Positions 17,486 to 25,828 of a stretch of DNA of 64,000 nucleotides are shown here, in pieces. Source of the DNA: Novosphingobium aerophilum (lineage in GTDB: Bacteria > Pseudomonadota > Alphaproteobacteria > Sphingomonadales > Sphingomonadaceae); contig NZ_JACLAU010000003.1 of NCBI RefSeq assembly GCF_014230305.1, positions 142,782 through 206,781 on the forward strand, written 5' to 3'. The first letter of the stretch is position 1. Each line of letters begins with the position of its first letter. A program made the position numbers and the translations under genes. The notes below the pieces were generated by a model, which searched no databases, was not told the origin of the DNA, and saw only the letters and a list, made by a program, of their open reading frames with translations.

Positions 17486-19878
17486 TGACTGCCACGCTCA
17501 TCCAAGCCATCGACAGCGCGATCCGCGCCATTCCCCCTGCCTGGCCGCTGGCCGCCACGGTCGCCGTCAATCCTTTCCTCGGCCAGACCGGGGAAGACCT
17601 CTCGACGGTGGGCGCGCGGCTCGCCCGGGTTGCGGGAACGCGGGTGACCATGCCGCGTGCGTGGTACGCCACGCAGATCGCCCAGGGCACCATCACCGAT
17701 CAGGATCTCGACGCGGCGCTGGCGGCATCGGCAGCGCCGCGCAAGCCGGGCAGCACCGCAGCACTGCGAGCGGCGTTGCAGCAGGATCGCCCCGCACCTC
17801 GGGCCCTGCCCACGGTGGCCGATCTGGCGGCCGCAGCGAACGGCATTGATTGGCCGGGCATCATCAGCGACCGCATCGGCACCTGGGCGGCCGGGTGGTT
17901 CGACCAGGGGCAGGCCCTCTGGGCCGCCCCGCAAGCGGGATCGGCCTATGCCGCCTGGCGGGAATCGGCCCTGCGCGACCTGACCCCGGAAATCCTGGGC
18001 CTGCCCGGCTTCGCCCGCCACGTGGCCGGTGCGCCGGAGGATCCCACGGCGGCGATCGAGCGCGCGGTCACCCGGCTCGGGCTGAGCGGCGAGGCCCTGC
18101 CGACGGCCCTGCACCGCCTGCTGATGACCCTGGAGGGCTGGGCTCAGGCGGGCCGCTACAAGCTGTGGATGGCCGAGCTCGAGGGGGGTGACGATACGAC
18201 CGCCCGCGATCTGCTGGCCATCCGGATCGTGTGGGAAGAAGCCCTGTACAACGCTCACGCCGCGACCATTGCCGAGGCCTGGGCCGCAGCTGTGGCTGCC
18301 CATGCCGCGCCGGTCGTGGCGGATGACGAGGACGTGATCGACGCGATCCTGCAGGAGGCGGCCGAGCGCGCCGGGCAAAGAACGCTGATCGCGCGCCTGG
18401 CCTCGCCCAGCCCGGCACCGGTCCCGCGGGATCGCCCGGTCCTTCAGGCGGCCTTCTGCATCGACGTGCGGTCCGAGGTCTTCCGGCGCGCCCTCGAGAG
18501 CATCGACCCGCGGGTCCAGACGCTTGGCTTCGCAGGCTTTTTCGGCCTGACTGCGGCGCACCGCCGCTTTGCCTCGGACACGGTTGAACTGCGGCTGCCC
18601 GTGCTGCTGAACCCGGGGGTCACCAGCCAGGCGGGCACCGACCAGGTCAGCGCCGCCGACGGGGCCGCCCGGGTCCGGTCGCGGGCCCACCGCGCCTGGG
18701 GCCGGTTCAAGCTGGCGGCGGTCTCGTCCTTCGCTTTCGTCGAGGCCACGGGGCCGGTCTACATCGCCAAGCTGCTGGGCGATTCCTTCACCCGCAAGCC
18801 GCTGCCCGCGCCCGCTGACCCGGCGCCCCGACTGACCCCGGGGCTGGACCTGCCCGCCCGGATCGATGCCGCCGAGACCATCCTGCGGGCCATGTCGCTC
18901 ACCGGCACCTTTGCGCCGATCGTGCTGCTCGCCGGCCATGGTGCGAACGTGGTCAACAATCCTCATGCCAGCGCGCTGCACTGCGGGGCCTGCGGTGGTT
19001 ACTCGGGCGAGGTCAATGCCAGGCTGGTGGCGGCGCTGATGAATGATGCCGAGGTGCGGGCCGGTCTGGGCGGTCGCGGCATCACCGTCCCGGACGATAC
19101 CGTGTTTGTCGCGGCGCTGCACGATACCACCACCGATGCAGTGACGCTCTATGAACAGGATCTGGGCACCGCCATCGATCTGACCGAGGTGCGCCGCTGG
19201 CTCAGCCAGGCGGGAATGCTGGCGCGAACCGAGCGGGCCTTGCGGCTGCCCGGCGCGGCAACGGGCACCGGTCTGTCGGCGCGCAGCCGCGATTGGGCCG
19301 AGGTTCGCCCCGAGTGGGGGCTGGCCGGGTGCCAGGCCTTTATCGCCGCACCGCGATCGCGGACGATCGGCAGGACCTTCGCCGGCCGGGCCTTCCTCCA
19401 CGACTATGAGTGGGAGATCGACCAGGGCTTCAAGGTGCTCGAACTGATCCTGACCGCCCCGGTCGTCGTCGCGAGCTGGATCAGTCTCCAGTACTATGGC
19501 TCAACCGTCGCTCCCGCCGTGTTCGGCGGCGGCAACAAGCTGATCCACAATGTCGTCGGCGGGCTGGGCGTGGTCGAGGGCAACGGCGGGGCCCTGCGGA
19601 CGGGGCTGCCCTGGCAATCGGTGCACGACGGCACCGGCTATGCGCACGATCCGCTGCGGCTGACCGTGTGTGTGGAGGCTCCGCGCCAGGCGATCAGCGA
19701 CATCCTGGCACGCCACCCCGGCGTTCGGGCACTGTTCGACAACCGCTGGCTGCATCTCTTCGTACTGGACGAACAGGGGCATGTGGCCTGGCGGTATGCG
19801 GGCGATCTCGAATGGACGGCCGAGCGGTCCACCGCGTCCGAACCGGTCGAGGATGCGCGTCTCGAACCGGTCGGCTGA
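17485..19878 (+). CDS. dabA: Inorganic carbon pump catalytic subunit DabA (DUF2309)
   Basis: A 797-residue cytoplasmic beta-carbonic-anhydrase-like protein. The zinc-site residues of characterised DabA are conserved: C325 and D327 (FCIDVRSE), H485 ([11 protein letters not shown]) and C500 (LHCGACGG). The C-x-D and H-N14-C spacings match Halothiobacillus DabA (C351/D353, H524/C539). Together with DabB it is thought to hydrate CO2 in one direction using membrane energy, trapping bicarbonate in the cell. Full length with no frameshift. Confidence 0.92.
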   Translation: MTATLIQAIDSAIRAIPPAWPLAATVAVNPFLGQTGEDLSTVGARLARVAGTRVTMPRAWYATQIAQGTITDQDLDAALAASAAPRKPGSTAALRAALQQDRPAPRALPTVADLAAAANGIDWPGIISDRIGTWAAGWFDQGQALWAAPQAGSAYAAWRESALRDLTPEILGLPGFARHVAGAPEDPTAAIERAVTRLGLSGEALPTALHRLLMTLEGWAQAGRYKLWMAELEGGDDTTARDLLAIRIVWEEALYNAHAATIAEAWAAAVAAHAAPVVADDEDVIDAILQEAAERAGQRTLIARLASPSPAPVPRDRPVLQAAFCIDVRSEVFRRALESIDPRVQTLGFAGFFGLTAAHRRFASDTVELRLPVLLNPGVTSQAGTDQVSAADGAARVRSRAHRAWGRFKLAAVSSFAFVEATGPVYIAKLLGDSFTRKPLPAPADPAPRLTPGLDLPARIDAAETILRAMSLTGTFAPIVLLAGHGANVVNNPHASALHCGACGGYSGEVNARLVAALMNDAEVRAGLGGRGITVPDDTVFVAALHDTTTDAVTLYEQDLGTAIDLTEVRRWLSQAGMLARTERALRLPGAATGTGLSARSRDWAEVRPEWGLAGCQAFIAAPRSRTIGRTFAGRAFLHDYEWEIDQGFKVLELILTAPVVVASWISLQYYGSTVAPAVFGGGNKLIHNVVGGLGVVEGNGGALRTGLPWQSVHDGTGYAHDPLRLTVCVEAPRQAISDILARHPGVRALFDNRWLHLFVLDEQGHVAWRYAGDLEWTAERSTASEPVEDARLEPVG

Positions 19879-19883
19879 CCGCC

Positions 19884-20726
19884 TTGATCCGGCCTTTTGA
19901 CCTTGCCGGCAAGACGGCGGTCATCGTGACCATGCACGGCAAGGAGCGGGTGATCGCCCCCGCCCTTGCCGCGCTTGGCCTGAGATTCCTGCCCTCGCCA
20001 GCCGTTGACACCGACCGCTTCGGCACCTTCACGCGGGACATCGGGCGCGCCGGCAACCAGACCGATGCCCTGCTGGCGAAGGCGCGGGCCGGGTTCGTCC
20101 TGGCGCCGCTGGCCGACTTCGCCGTGGCGAGCGAAGGCGCGTTTGGACCGCACCCGGAGATCCCGTTCATCGCGTCGAACCTCGAACTGGCAGGCATGGT
20201 CGAGCGGACCTCAGGCCAGGCGGTGATCGGGCGCCACCTCACCACCGACACCAATTTCAGGCAGGCCGAAGCCGGTTCCTGGGGAGAGGTTGAGGTCTTT
20301 GCCCAGGCCATCGGCTTTCCGGGCCATGCGCTGGTGGTGATGGGCAGCCGCGACGGGCCGGTCCTGGCCAAGGGCGTGACCGAGACCGATGCATTGAAAG
20401 CCCTGTGCCTCGCGCGGTTTGAGCTTGGCGCTCCGGTCTGGCTGGAGAGCGACATGCGGGCCCATGCCAACCCCACCAGGATGGATGCGGTTGCCGCCGC
20501 GACGGCCGATCTCGTCCGTCGTCTGCAGGCCCGCTGCCCCGCCTGCGCCTACCCTGATTGGACGCCCCGGACCGCCGCGGGCCGCCCCTGCGCATGGTGC
20601 AACGGCCCGACGAACGAAGCCTGGACCGAAGTCTATCTGTGCGGCGCCTGCGGCCACCGCGCCGAACAGCGCATCGCCCCCGATCGCAAGGCCGATCCCG
20701 GCCACTGCCCCTCTTGCAATCCCTGA
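19884..20726 (+). CDS. DUF6671-like protein with C-terminal zinc-ribbon-type Cys pairs
   Basis: About 280 residues. The N-terminal part (MIRPFDLAGKTAVIVTMHGKERVIAPAL) leads into an alpha/beta domain. The C-terminus carries four Cys pairs (CPACAYP, CAWCNGP, CGACGHR, CPSCNP) that look like two zinc ribbons. Start placed at TTG 19884, five bases after the dabA stop, because the conserved-looking RPF.LAGKTAV region begins there; ATG 19932 would remove it. No function is known to me. Its position directly after dabA makes it a candidate accessory protein of the carbon pump. Confidence 0.72.
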   Translation: MIRPFDLAGKTAVIVTMHGKERVIAPALAALGLRFLPSPAVDTDRFGTFTRDIGRAGNQTDALLAKARAGFVLAPLADFAVASEGAFGPHPEIPFIASNLELAGMVERTSGQAVIGRHLTTDTNFRQAEAGSWGEVEVFAQAIGFPGHALVVMGSRDGPVLAKGVTETDALKALCLARFELGAPVWLESDMRAHANPTRMDAVAAATADLVRRLQARCPACAYPDWTPRTAAGRPCAWCNGPTNEAWTEVYLCGACGHRAEQRIAPDRKADPGHCPSCNP

Positions 20727-20744
20727 AGCTGAAAGGACCTGGAC

Positions 20745-21647
20745 GTGCCTGCCCTGACCCATCTCGATCGGCTTGAAGCCGAATCCCTGCACATCATGCG
20801 CGAGGTGGTCGCCGAGGCCGAGAACCCGGTGTTCCTCTATTCGGTGGGCAAGGACAGCTCCGTCATGCTGCATCTGGCTGCAAAGGCCTTCTACCCCGCG
20901 CCGCCACCCTTCCCCTTTCTGCACATCGAATCCGGTTGGGATTTCCAGGACCTCCTGAGGCACCGAGACCTGATGGCCCAGCGCTATGGGTTTGATCTGA
21001 TCGTTGCGCGAAACGAGGATGCCGAACGGCAGGGGATCAATCCATTCGACACGCCGACGGGGCTCTATGCGCAAATGACGCTGATCGATCCGCTCAAGGC
21101 CGCGCTGGACCGCCACGGCTTCGATGCGGCCTTCGGCGGAGCCCGGCGGGACGAGGAAAAGGCGCGCGCGAAGGAGCGTATCTTCTCGTTCCGCTCGGCC
21201 ACGCACGGCTGGGACCCGAAGAACCAGCGCCCCGAGCTCTGGAACCTCTACAATGCGAAAAAGGCCAAGGGCGAGACGATCCGCGTCTTCCCCATCTCCA
21301 ACTGGACCGAGCTCGACATCTGGCAGTACATCCTGCGCGAGAACATCCCGATCGTCCCGCTGTACCTTGCCGCGGAACGGCCGACCATCGAACGGGACGG
21401 GATGCTGCTGGTCGTCGATGACGACCGCATGCGGCTCACCGCCAGCGACGTCATCATCCCGCGGCGCGTCCGGTTCCGGACGCTCGGTTGCTACCCGCTG
21501 ACCGGCGCCACCGAGAGTTCGGCGCAGGATCTCAGCCAGGTGATCCAGGAGATGCTGCTCACCACAACCTCCGAGCGCCAGGGCCGGGCGGTCGATCATG
21601 ATGAAGCGGCATCGATGGAAAAGAAGAAGCAGGCCGGCTACTTCTGA
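20745..21647 (+). CDS. cysD: Sulfate adenylyltransferase subunit 2 (CysD) without CysN
   Basis: A 300-residue PP-loop ATP pyrophosphatase. The loop is [13 protein letters not shown], with CysD hallmarks [14 protein letters not shown] and [17 protein letters not shown]. It normally forms adenosine 5'-phosphosulfate from ATP and sulfate together with the GTPase CysN. No cysN follows: the next gene is a nuclease. A partner could lie elsewhere, or the protein could have another role beside the dab genes. GTG start with GAAAGGA eight bases upstream. Confidence 0.9.
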   Translation: MPALTHLDRLEAESLHIMREVVAEAENPVFLYSVGKDSSVMLHLAAKAFYPAPPPFPFLHIESGWDFQDLLRHRDLMAQRYGFDLIVARNEDAERQGINPFDTPTGLYAQMTLIDPLKAALDRHGFDAAFGGARRDEEKARAKERIFSFRSATHGWDPKNQRPELWNLYNAKKAKGETIRVFPISNWTELDIWQYILRENIPIVPLYLAAERPTIERDGMLLVVDDDRMRLTASDVIIPRRVRFRTLGCYPLTGATESSAQDLSQVIQEMLLTTTSERQGRAVDHDEAASMEKKKQAGYF

Positions 21648-21794
21648 TCGGCTGACGGCCCGTCCCGACCGGCCTTGCCGGCGCTCCCGCGTTGCACCCG
21701 ATCCCCGGCCAGAACCCGTCGCTTGGGCCATGGCCGCGGATGGTCTGGCCCGAATGCGCTTGCGCGGATCACTCACACCGCCCATGCAGGACGC

Positions 21795-23396
21795 ATGACC
21801 ACGTCGATGACGATACACGGCGCAGCACGGACGGTCACCGGATCGTGTTTCGAACTGCGGACCGGCCCGTCGAAAGTGCTCATCGACTGCGGTCTGTTCC
21901 AGGGGTCGCGAACACTCGAGGCGCTGAATTACCAGGCCCTCGGCTTTGATCCCAAGTCGGTCGGTGCGGTGATCCTCAGTCATGCGCATATCGATCACAG
22001 CGGGCTGCTGCCGCGGCTGGTCGCCGAAGGCTTCAGCGGATCGATCTGGTGCACGCCGGAAACGGCCGATCTGCTCGAATTCATGCTCGCGGATTCCGGC
22101 CGCATCCAGGAGAACGAAGCAGACCGGCGCAACCGTCGCCGCGACCGGATCGGCGACGATGCGATCGAGCCGATCTATACGGAAGCCGATGCCATGGCGG
22201 CCTGGCGCCTGACCAAGCCCGTGCCGCTGGGCGAGTGGTTCGAGCCAGCCCCCGGGTTTCGAGCGCGCCTGTGGAACTCGGGACATATTCTTGGCGCCAG
22301 TTCGGTGGAGCTCGAAACCGGGGGCGTGCGCATGCTGTTTTCGGGCGATCTTGGCCCGGACAACAAGACCTTTCACCCCGCTCCGGCCGCCCCGGAAGCG
22401 CTCGATTACGTCATCTGCGAATCCACTTACGGCGACCGGCGCCGGGACAAGGTCTCGATCGAGCAACGCCGCACCCTGCTGGCCGAGGAAATCCGTGCGG
22501 CACGCGCACGCGAAGGCAATCTGGTCATTCCGGTGTTCGCCCTGGAACGCACCCAGGAACTGCTGCTCGACATCGCCACGCTGTGCGATCGCGGCGAAAT
22601 CGGCAATGCGATGGTGTTCGTCGATTCCCCGCTGGCCAGCAAGGCGACCACGGTCTTCAGCAAGTATGCGGACAGGTTGGAGGATACCGGCGGCCGCAAC
22701 GTCTTTGCGCACCCGGCGATCCGCTATGTGACCGATGTCGCGGAATCGATCCGGCTCAACTCCATGTCGGGCGCGATCATTCTGTCCGCTTCGGGGATGT
22801 GCGAAGCGGGACGGATCCGCCACCACCTGTTCTACAATCTGCCGCGTCGCGATTCGACAATCCTGTTCGTCGGCTTCCAGGCGGAAGGTTCGCTCGGTCG
22901 GATCATTCTGGACGGCGCGCAGCGCGTGAAGATTTCCGGGCGCGACGTGATGGTGCGTGCCCAGATCCGGCGGATCGACAGTTACTCGGCGCACGCCGAC
23001 CAGGAGGAGTTGCTCGATTGGATCGCGCAGCGTGGGCCGATCAAGGGCAGCCTGTTCCTCAATCACGGGGAAGCTGGCGCCATCGAGGCCCTGAGCCAGC
23101 TCGCCAAGGCCCGCGACCTGGCCCCTTCGATCATCAATCCTGAAATCGGCGAGACCTACGATCTCGCCGCGGGTCTGCCCGCACGCCGCACCAGGGCCGG
23201 ACGATCCGACCTGCAACAGGCGGTCGGTCGTGACTGGCAGAACAGCTATGCCGATCTCGCGGTCAACCTGAAGCGTCGGCTTGGCGACATCCGCGACCCC
23301 AAGGCACGCCAGGCCGCCATCGACGAGATGCGCCGGGTTCTGGACGACTTTGCCGCCCACGGTTCATCCCGCGGCAGTCAGGGCAACCATCGCTAG
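21795..23396 (+). CDS. Beta-CASP metallo-beta-lactamase-fold ribonuclease
   Basis: About 533 residues of the RNA-processing exonuclease (CPSF/YSH1-like) family. Metal ligands are in LSHAHIDHSGLLPRL, and further motifs are SGDLGPDN, CESTYGDRR, ASGMCEAGRIRHHL and YSAHADQEELLDWI. All motifs needed for a two-zinc RNase are present. The start at ATG 21795 (MTTSMTIHGAARTVTGSC) follows AGGA; ATG 21807 is an alternative. It opens the second half of the 13.5 kb run, 147 bases after cysD, the largest gap in that run. Confidence 0.88.
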   Translation: MTTSMTIHGAARTVTGSCFELRTGPSKVLIDCGLFQGSRTLEALNYQALGFDPKSVGAVILSHAHIDHSGLLPRLVAEGFSGSIWCTPETADLLEFMLADSGRIQENEADRRNRRRDRIGDDAIEPIYTEADAMAAWRLTKPVPLGEWFEPAPGFRARLWNSGHILGASSVELETGGVRMLFSGDLGPDNKTFHPAPAAPEALDYVICESTYGDRRRDKVSIEQRRTLLAEEIRAARAREGNLVIPVFALERTQELLLDIATLCDRGEIGNAMVFVDSPLASKATTVFSKYADRLEDTGGRNVFAHPAIRYVTDVAESIRLNSMSGAIILSASGMCEAGRIRHHLFYNLPRRDSTILFVGFQAEGSLGRIILDGAQRVKISGRDVMVRAQIRRIDSYSAHADQEELLDWIAQRGPIKGSLFLNHGEAGAIEALSQLAKARDLAPSIINPEIGETYDLAAGLPARRTRAGRSDLQQAVGRDWQNSYADLAVNLKRRLGDIRDPKARQAAIDEMRRVLDDFAAHGSSRGSQGNHR

Positions 23397-23411
23397 GCAG
23401 GGGTGGCAGGC

Positions 23412-24896
23412 ATGAAGATCCGTCGCATCGGTATCGATACCTCCCCTGACAACACCGCCTTTCTGCTCCGCACGGGCAACGGATATTCGCCCGAGCAATT
23501 CCAGGCGCTGCGCAAGATCGAGATCGGCGACGGGTCGGTGACGATCCTTGCCACCCTGGCGCTGGTCGACGACACGGGGCTGTTGGGAAAAGGGGAGATC
23601 GGCCTGGGCGAGCAAGCCTTCCGGCGGCTGGGTCTGCCCGAAGGCACGAAGGTTTCGTTCCGCCAGGCGCCGGTCCCGCACAGCCTGGAGCACGTGCGCC
23701 GAAAAATCGACGGGGATTCGCTCGACGACAACGATATCCGCGAGATCATCGAGGATATTGCCGCCTTCCGTTATTCGCCGATGGAAATCGGCGCGTTCCT
23801 CGTCGCCTGCGCCAGCTTCATGACCACCCAGGAGACGCTGGCGCTGACCCGGGCGATGGCCGACGCCGGCCGCCGCATGCAATGGGCCGCCGACATCGTG
23901 GTCGACAAGCATTGCATCGGCGGCATACCGGGAAACCGGACCTCGATGATCGTGGTACCGATCATCGCCGCTCACGGGCTGACCATGCCCAAGACTTCGT
24001 CCCGGGCGATCACCTCCCCATCGGGCACGGCCGATACCATGGAGGTGCTCGCCTCGGTCGATCTGGCCGAAGACAAGCTGATCGCGGTGGTCGAGCAGGA
24101 GCACGCCGTGCTGGCCTGGGGCGGCAGGGTCAACCTGTCACCCGCCGATGACATCCTGATCACCGTCGAACGCCCGCTGCGCATTGACACCTTCGAGCAG
24201 ATGGTGGCCTCGATCCTCTCGAAGAAGATCGCGGCGGGATCGACGCACCTGGTGGTCGATATTCCCATCGGGCCGACGGCCAAGGTGCGGTCCCAGCGCG
24301 AGGCCATCCGCCTGCGCAAGCTGTTCGAATATGTCGGGCACAAGCTGGGCCTGGTCCTGGACGTGGTGTTCACCGACGGCACCCAGCCGATCGGACGCGG
24401 GATCGGTCCCGTCCTCGAGGCGCGCGATGTCATGGCGGTGCTGCGCAACGATGCCGATGCTCCCGCCGATCTGCGGGAACGCTCGGTGACGCTCGCCGGC
24501 CGCATCCTCGAATTCGATCCAGCTCTGGTGGGAGGTCGCGGCTATGCCCGGGCAATGGAATTGCTGGGCTCCGGACAGGCACTGGCCGCGATGGAGCGGC
24601 TGATCGACGCCCAGGGGCGGCGCAAGGAGGTCCTCAAACCGGGCGAATTCCATCATGAGATCTGCGCACCCCACGAAGGTGTGGTGACCATGATCGACTG
24701 CCACGTGATCGCGCGGATCGCCCGGCTGGCCGGCGCCCCGATGGACAAGGGAGCGGGCATCGATCTGCTGCGGAAGGTCGGCGAACGGGTGCGGGCCGAT
24801 GAACCCCTCTATCGCATCCATGCCCATTCCGAGGATGGGCTGGGCTACGCCAGCGAACTGGCCCTGGCCACTTCGGGCTATCTGGTCACGCCATGA
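23412..24896 (+). CDS. AMP phosphorylase-type nucleoside phosphorylase (often annotated thymidine phosphorylase)
   Basis: A 494-residue protein. It has the N-terminal extension of about 85 residues and the motifs KHCIGGIPGNRTSMIVVPII and KTSSRAITSPSGTADTMEVL that mark the archaeal AMP-phosphorylase branch rather than classical DeoA. AMP phosphorylase converts NMP and phosphate to base and ribose-1,5-bisphosphate. True thymidine phosphorylase activity is the alternative. Its ATGA overlap with the PRPP-synthetase-like gene and its position 15 bases after the nuclease suggest RNA breakdown followed by nucleotide phosphorolysis. No ribose-1,5-bisphosphate isomerase or RuBisCO is in the window. 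Confidence 0.86.
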   Translation: MKIRRIGIDTSPDNTAFLLRTGNGYSPEQFQALRKIEIGDGSVTILATLALVDDTGLLGKGEIGLGEQAFRRLGLPEGTKVSFRQAPVPHSLEHVRRKIDGDSLDDNDIREIIEDIAAFRYSPMEIGAFLVACASFMTTQETLALTRAMADAGRRMQWAADIVVDKHCIGGIPGNRTSMIVVPIIAAHGLTMPKTSSRAITSPSGTADTMEVLASVDLAEDKLIAVVEQEHAVLAWGGRVNLSPADDILITVERPLRIDTFEQMVASILSKKIAAGSTHLVVDIPIGPTAKVRSQREAIRLRKLFEYVGHKLGLVLDVVFTDGTQPIGRGIGPVLEARDVMAVLRNDADAPADLRERSVTLAGRILEFDPALVGGRGYARAMELLGSGQALAAMERLIDAQGRRKEVLKPGEFHHEICAPHEGVVTMIDCHVIARIARLAGAPMDKGAGIDLLRKVGERVRADEPLYRIHAHSEDGLGYASELALATSGYLVTP

Positions 24897-25786
24897 CCGC
24901 GGCGCTGTTCGCCTTTACCGAGCAGCGCCAAGCGGCGGAGCGGCTTGGTCGCCTCTGCCGCCTGCCGGTCAAGCCCGTGGAAGCCCGCCGTTTTCCGGAT
25001 GGCGAAAGCCTGGTGCGGGTCGAGGCACAGGCGCGGACCGCGCTGCTCTATGCTTCGCTGGACCATCCCAACCCGCGGATCGTCGAACTGCTGCTGGCCG
25101 CGTCGGCCCTGCGCGACCAGGGGTGTGAAAGGGTGATGCTGATCGCGCCCTATCTGGCCTACATGCGGCAGGACATGGCCTTCCATCCGGGAGAAGCCGT
25201 CAGCCAGCGCGTGATCGGCCGGCTGCTGGCCGGCTGGTTTGACGGGGTCATGACCGTTGATCCGCATCTTCACCGTATCGCACGGCTTGACGAGGTGATC
25301 CGCGGCATTCCCGCCATCTCCCTGTCCGCCGCTCCCGTTCTGGCCGCAGCGATCGGCAAGGCCCCCGATCCGCGCACCATCCTGGTCGGGCCGGACAGCG
25401 AATCGCGCCCATGGGTGGAAAGCATGGCGCATCCCCTGGGCCTGGACGTGCTGATCGGCGAAAAGGTCCGCAAGGGAGACCGCGACGTGGTCTTGCGGGT
25501 TCCCGGGCTCGCCGCGGTGGAAGGCAGGCCAGTCGTGCTGGTCGACGACCTGATCTCGAGCGGGACAACCCTGCTGGCCTGCGCGCAGCTCCTGCGCGAG
25601 GCGGGTGCCACCAGCATCGAGGCGCTGGCCACTCACGTGCTGGCAGCGGACGCCGACCTCGACAGGCTGGCCGCTGGCGGCATTTCCCGCATCCGGGCGA
25701 CCGATTCCGTGGCGAGCCGGGTGGCCTCGATCGCTCTCGCCCCCGTCCTCGGCCAAGCGGTGCGCGATGCCGGCTGGCTGGCCTAG
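24893..25786 (+). CDS. Ribose-phosphate pyrophosphokinase-like protein
   Basis: A 297-residue PRPP-synthetase family protein with two phosphoribosyltransferase-like halves. The ATP/flexible-loop region is APYLAYMRQDMAFHPGEAVS and the PRPP-binding loop is VVLVDDLISSGTTL. It overlaps the phosphorylase gene by ATGA, so the two products are probably made together. The usual reaction is ribose-5-phosphate plus ATP to PRPP. Because the partner is expected to release ribose-1,5-bisphosphate, another substrate is conceivable. This divergent branch is shorter than housekeeping Prs (about 310-320 residues), and the cell presumably has a separate prs. Confidence 0.85.
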   Translation: MTAALFAFTEQRQAAERLGRLCRLPVKPVEARRFPDGESLVRVEAQARTALLYASLDHPNPRIVELLLAASALRDQGCERVMLIAPYLAYMRQDMAFHPGEAVSQRVIGRLLAGWFDGVMTVDPHLHRIARLDEVIRGIPAISLSAAPVLAAAIGKAPDPRTILVGPDSESRPWVESMAHPLGLDVLIGEKVRKGDRDVVLRVPGLAAVEGRPVVLVDDLISSGTTLLACAQLLREAGATSIEALATHVLAADADLDRLAAGGISRIRATDSVASRVASIALAPVLGQAVRDAGWLA

Positions 25787-25828
25787 GATGATGTCGGCAC
25801 CCCGGTCCGGGCCACGACGCAGGCTGGC

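Noticed and set aside
20211..23360. 1049-residue open frame on the minus strand
   Set aside because: It lies opposite DUF6671, cysD and the nuclease gene, all of which have clear motifs. The long frame is a by-product of high third-position GC in those genes.
23412..24896. Classical thymidine phosphorylase DeoA
   Set aside because: The KTSSRAITS and GIPGN motifs and the N-terminal extension fit the AMP-phosphorylase branch better, although activity on thymidine cannot be excluded.
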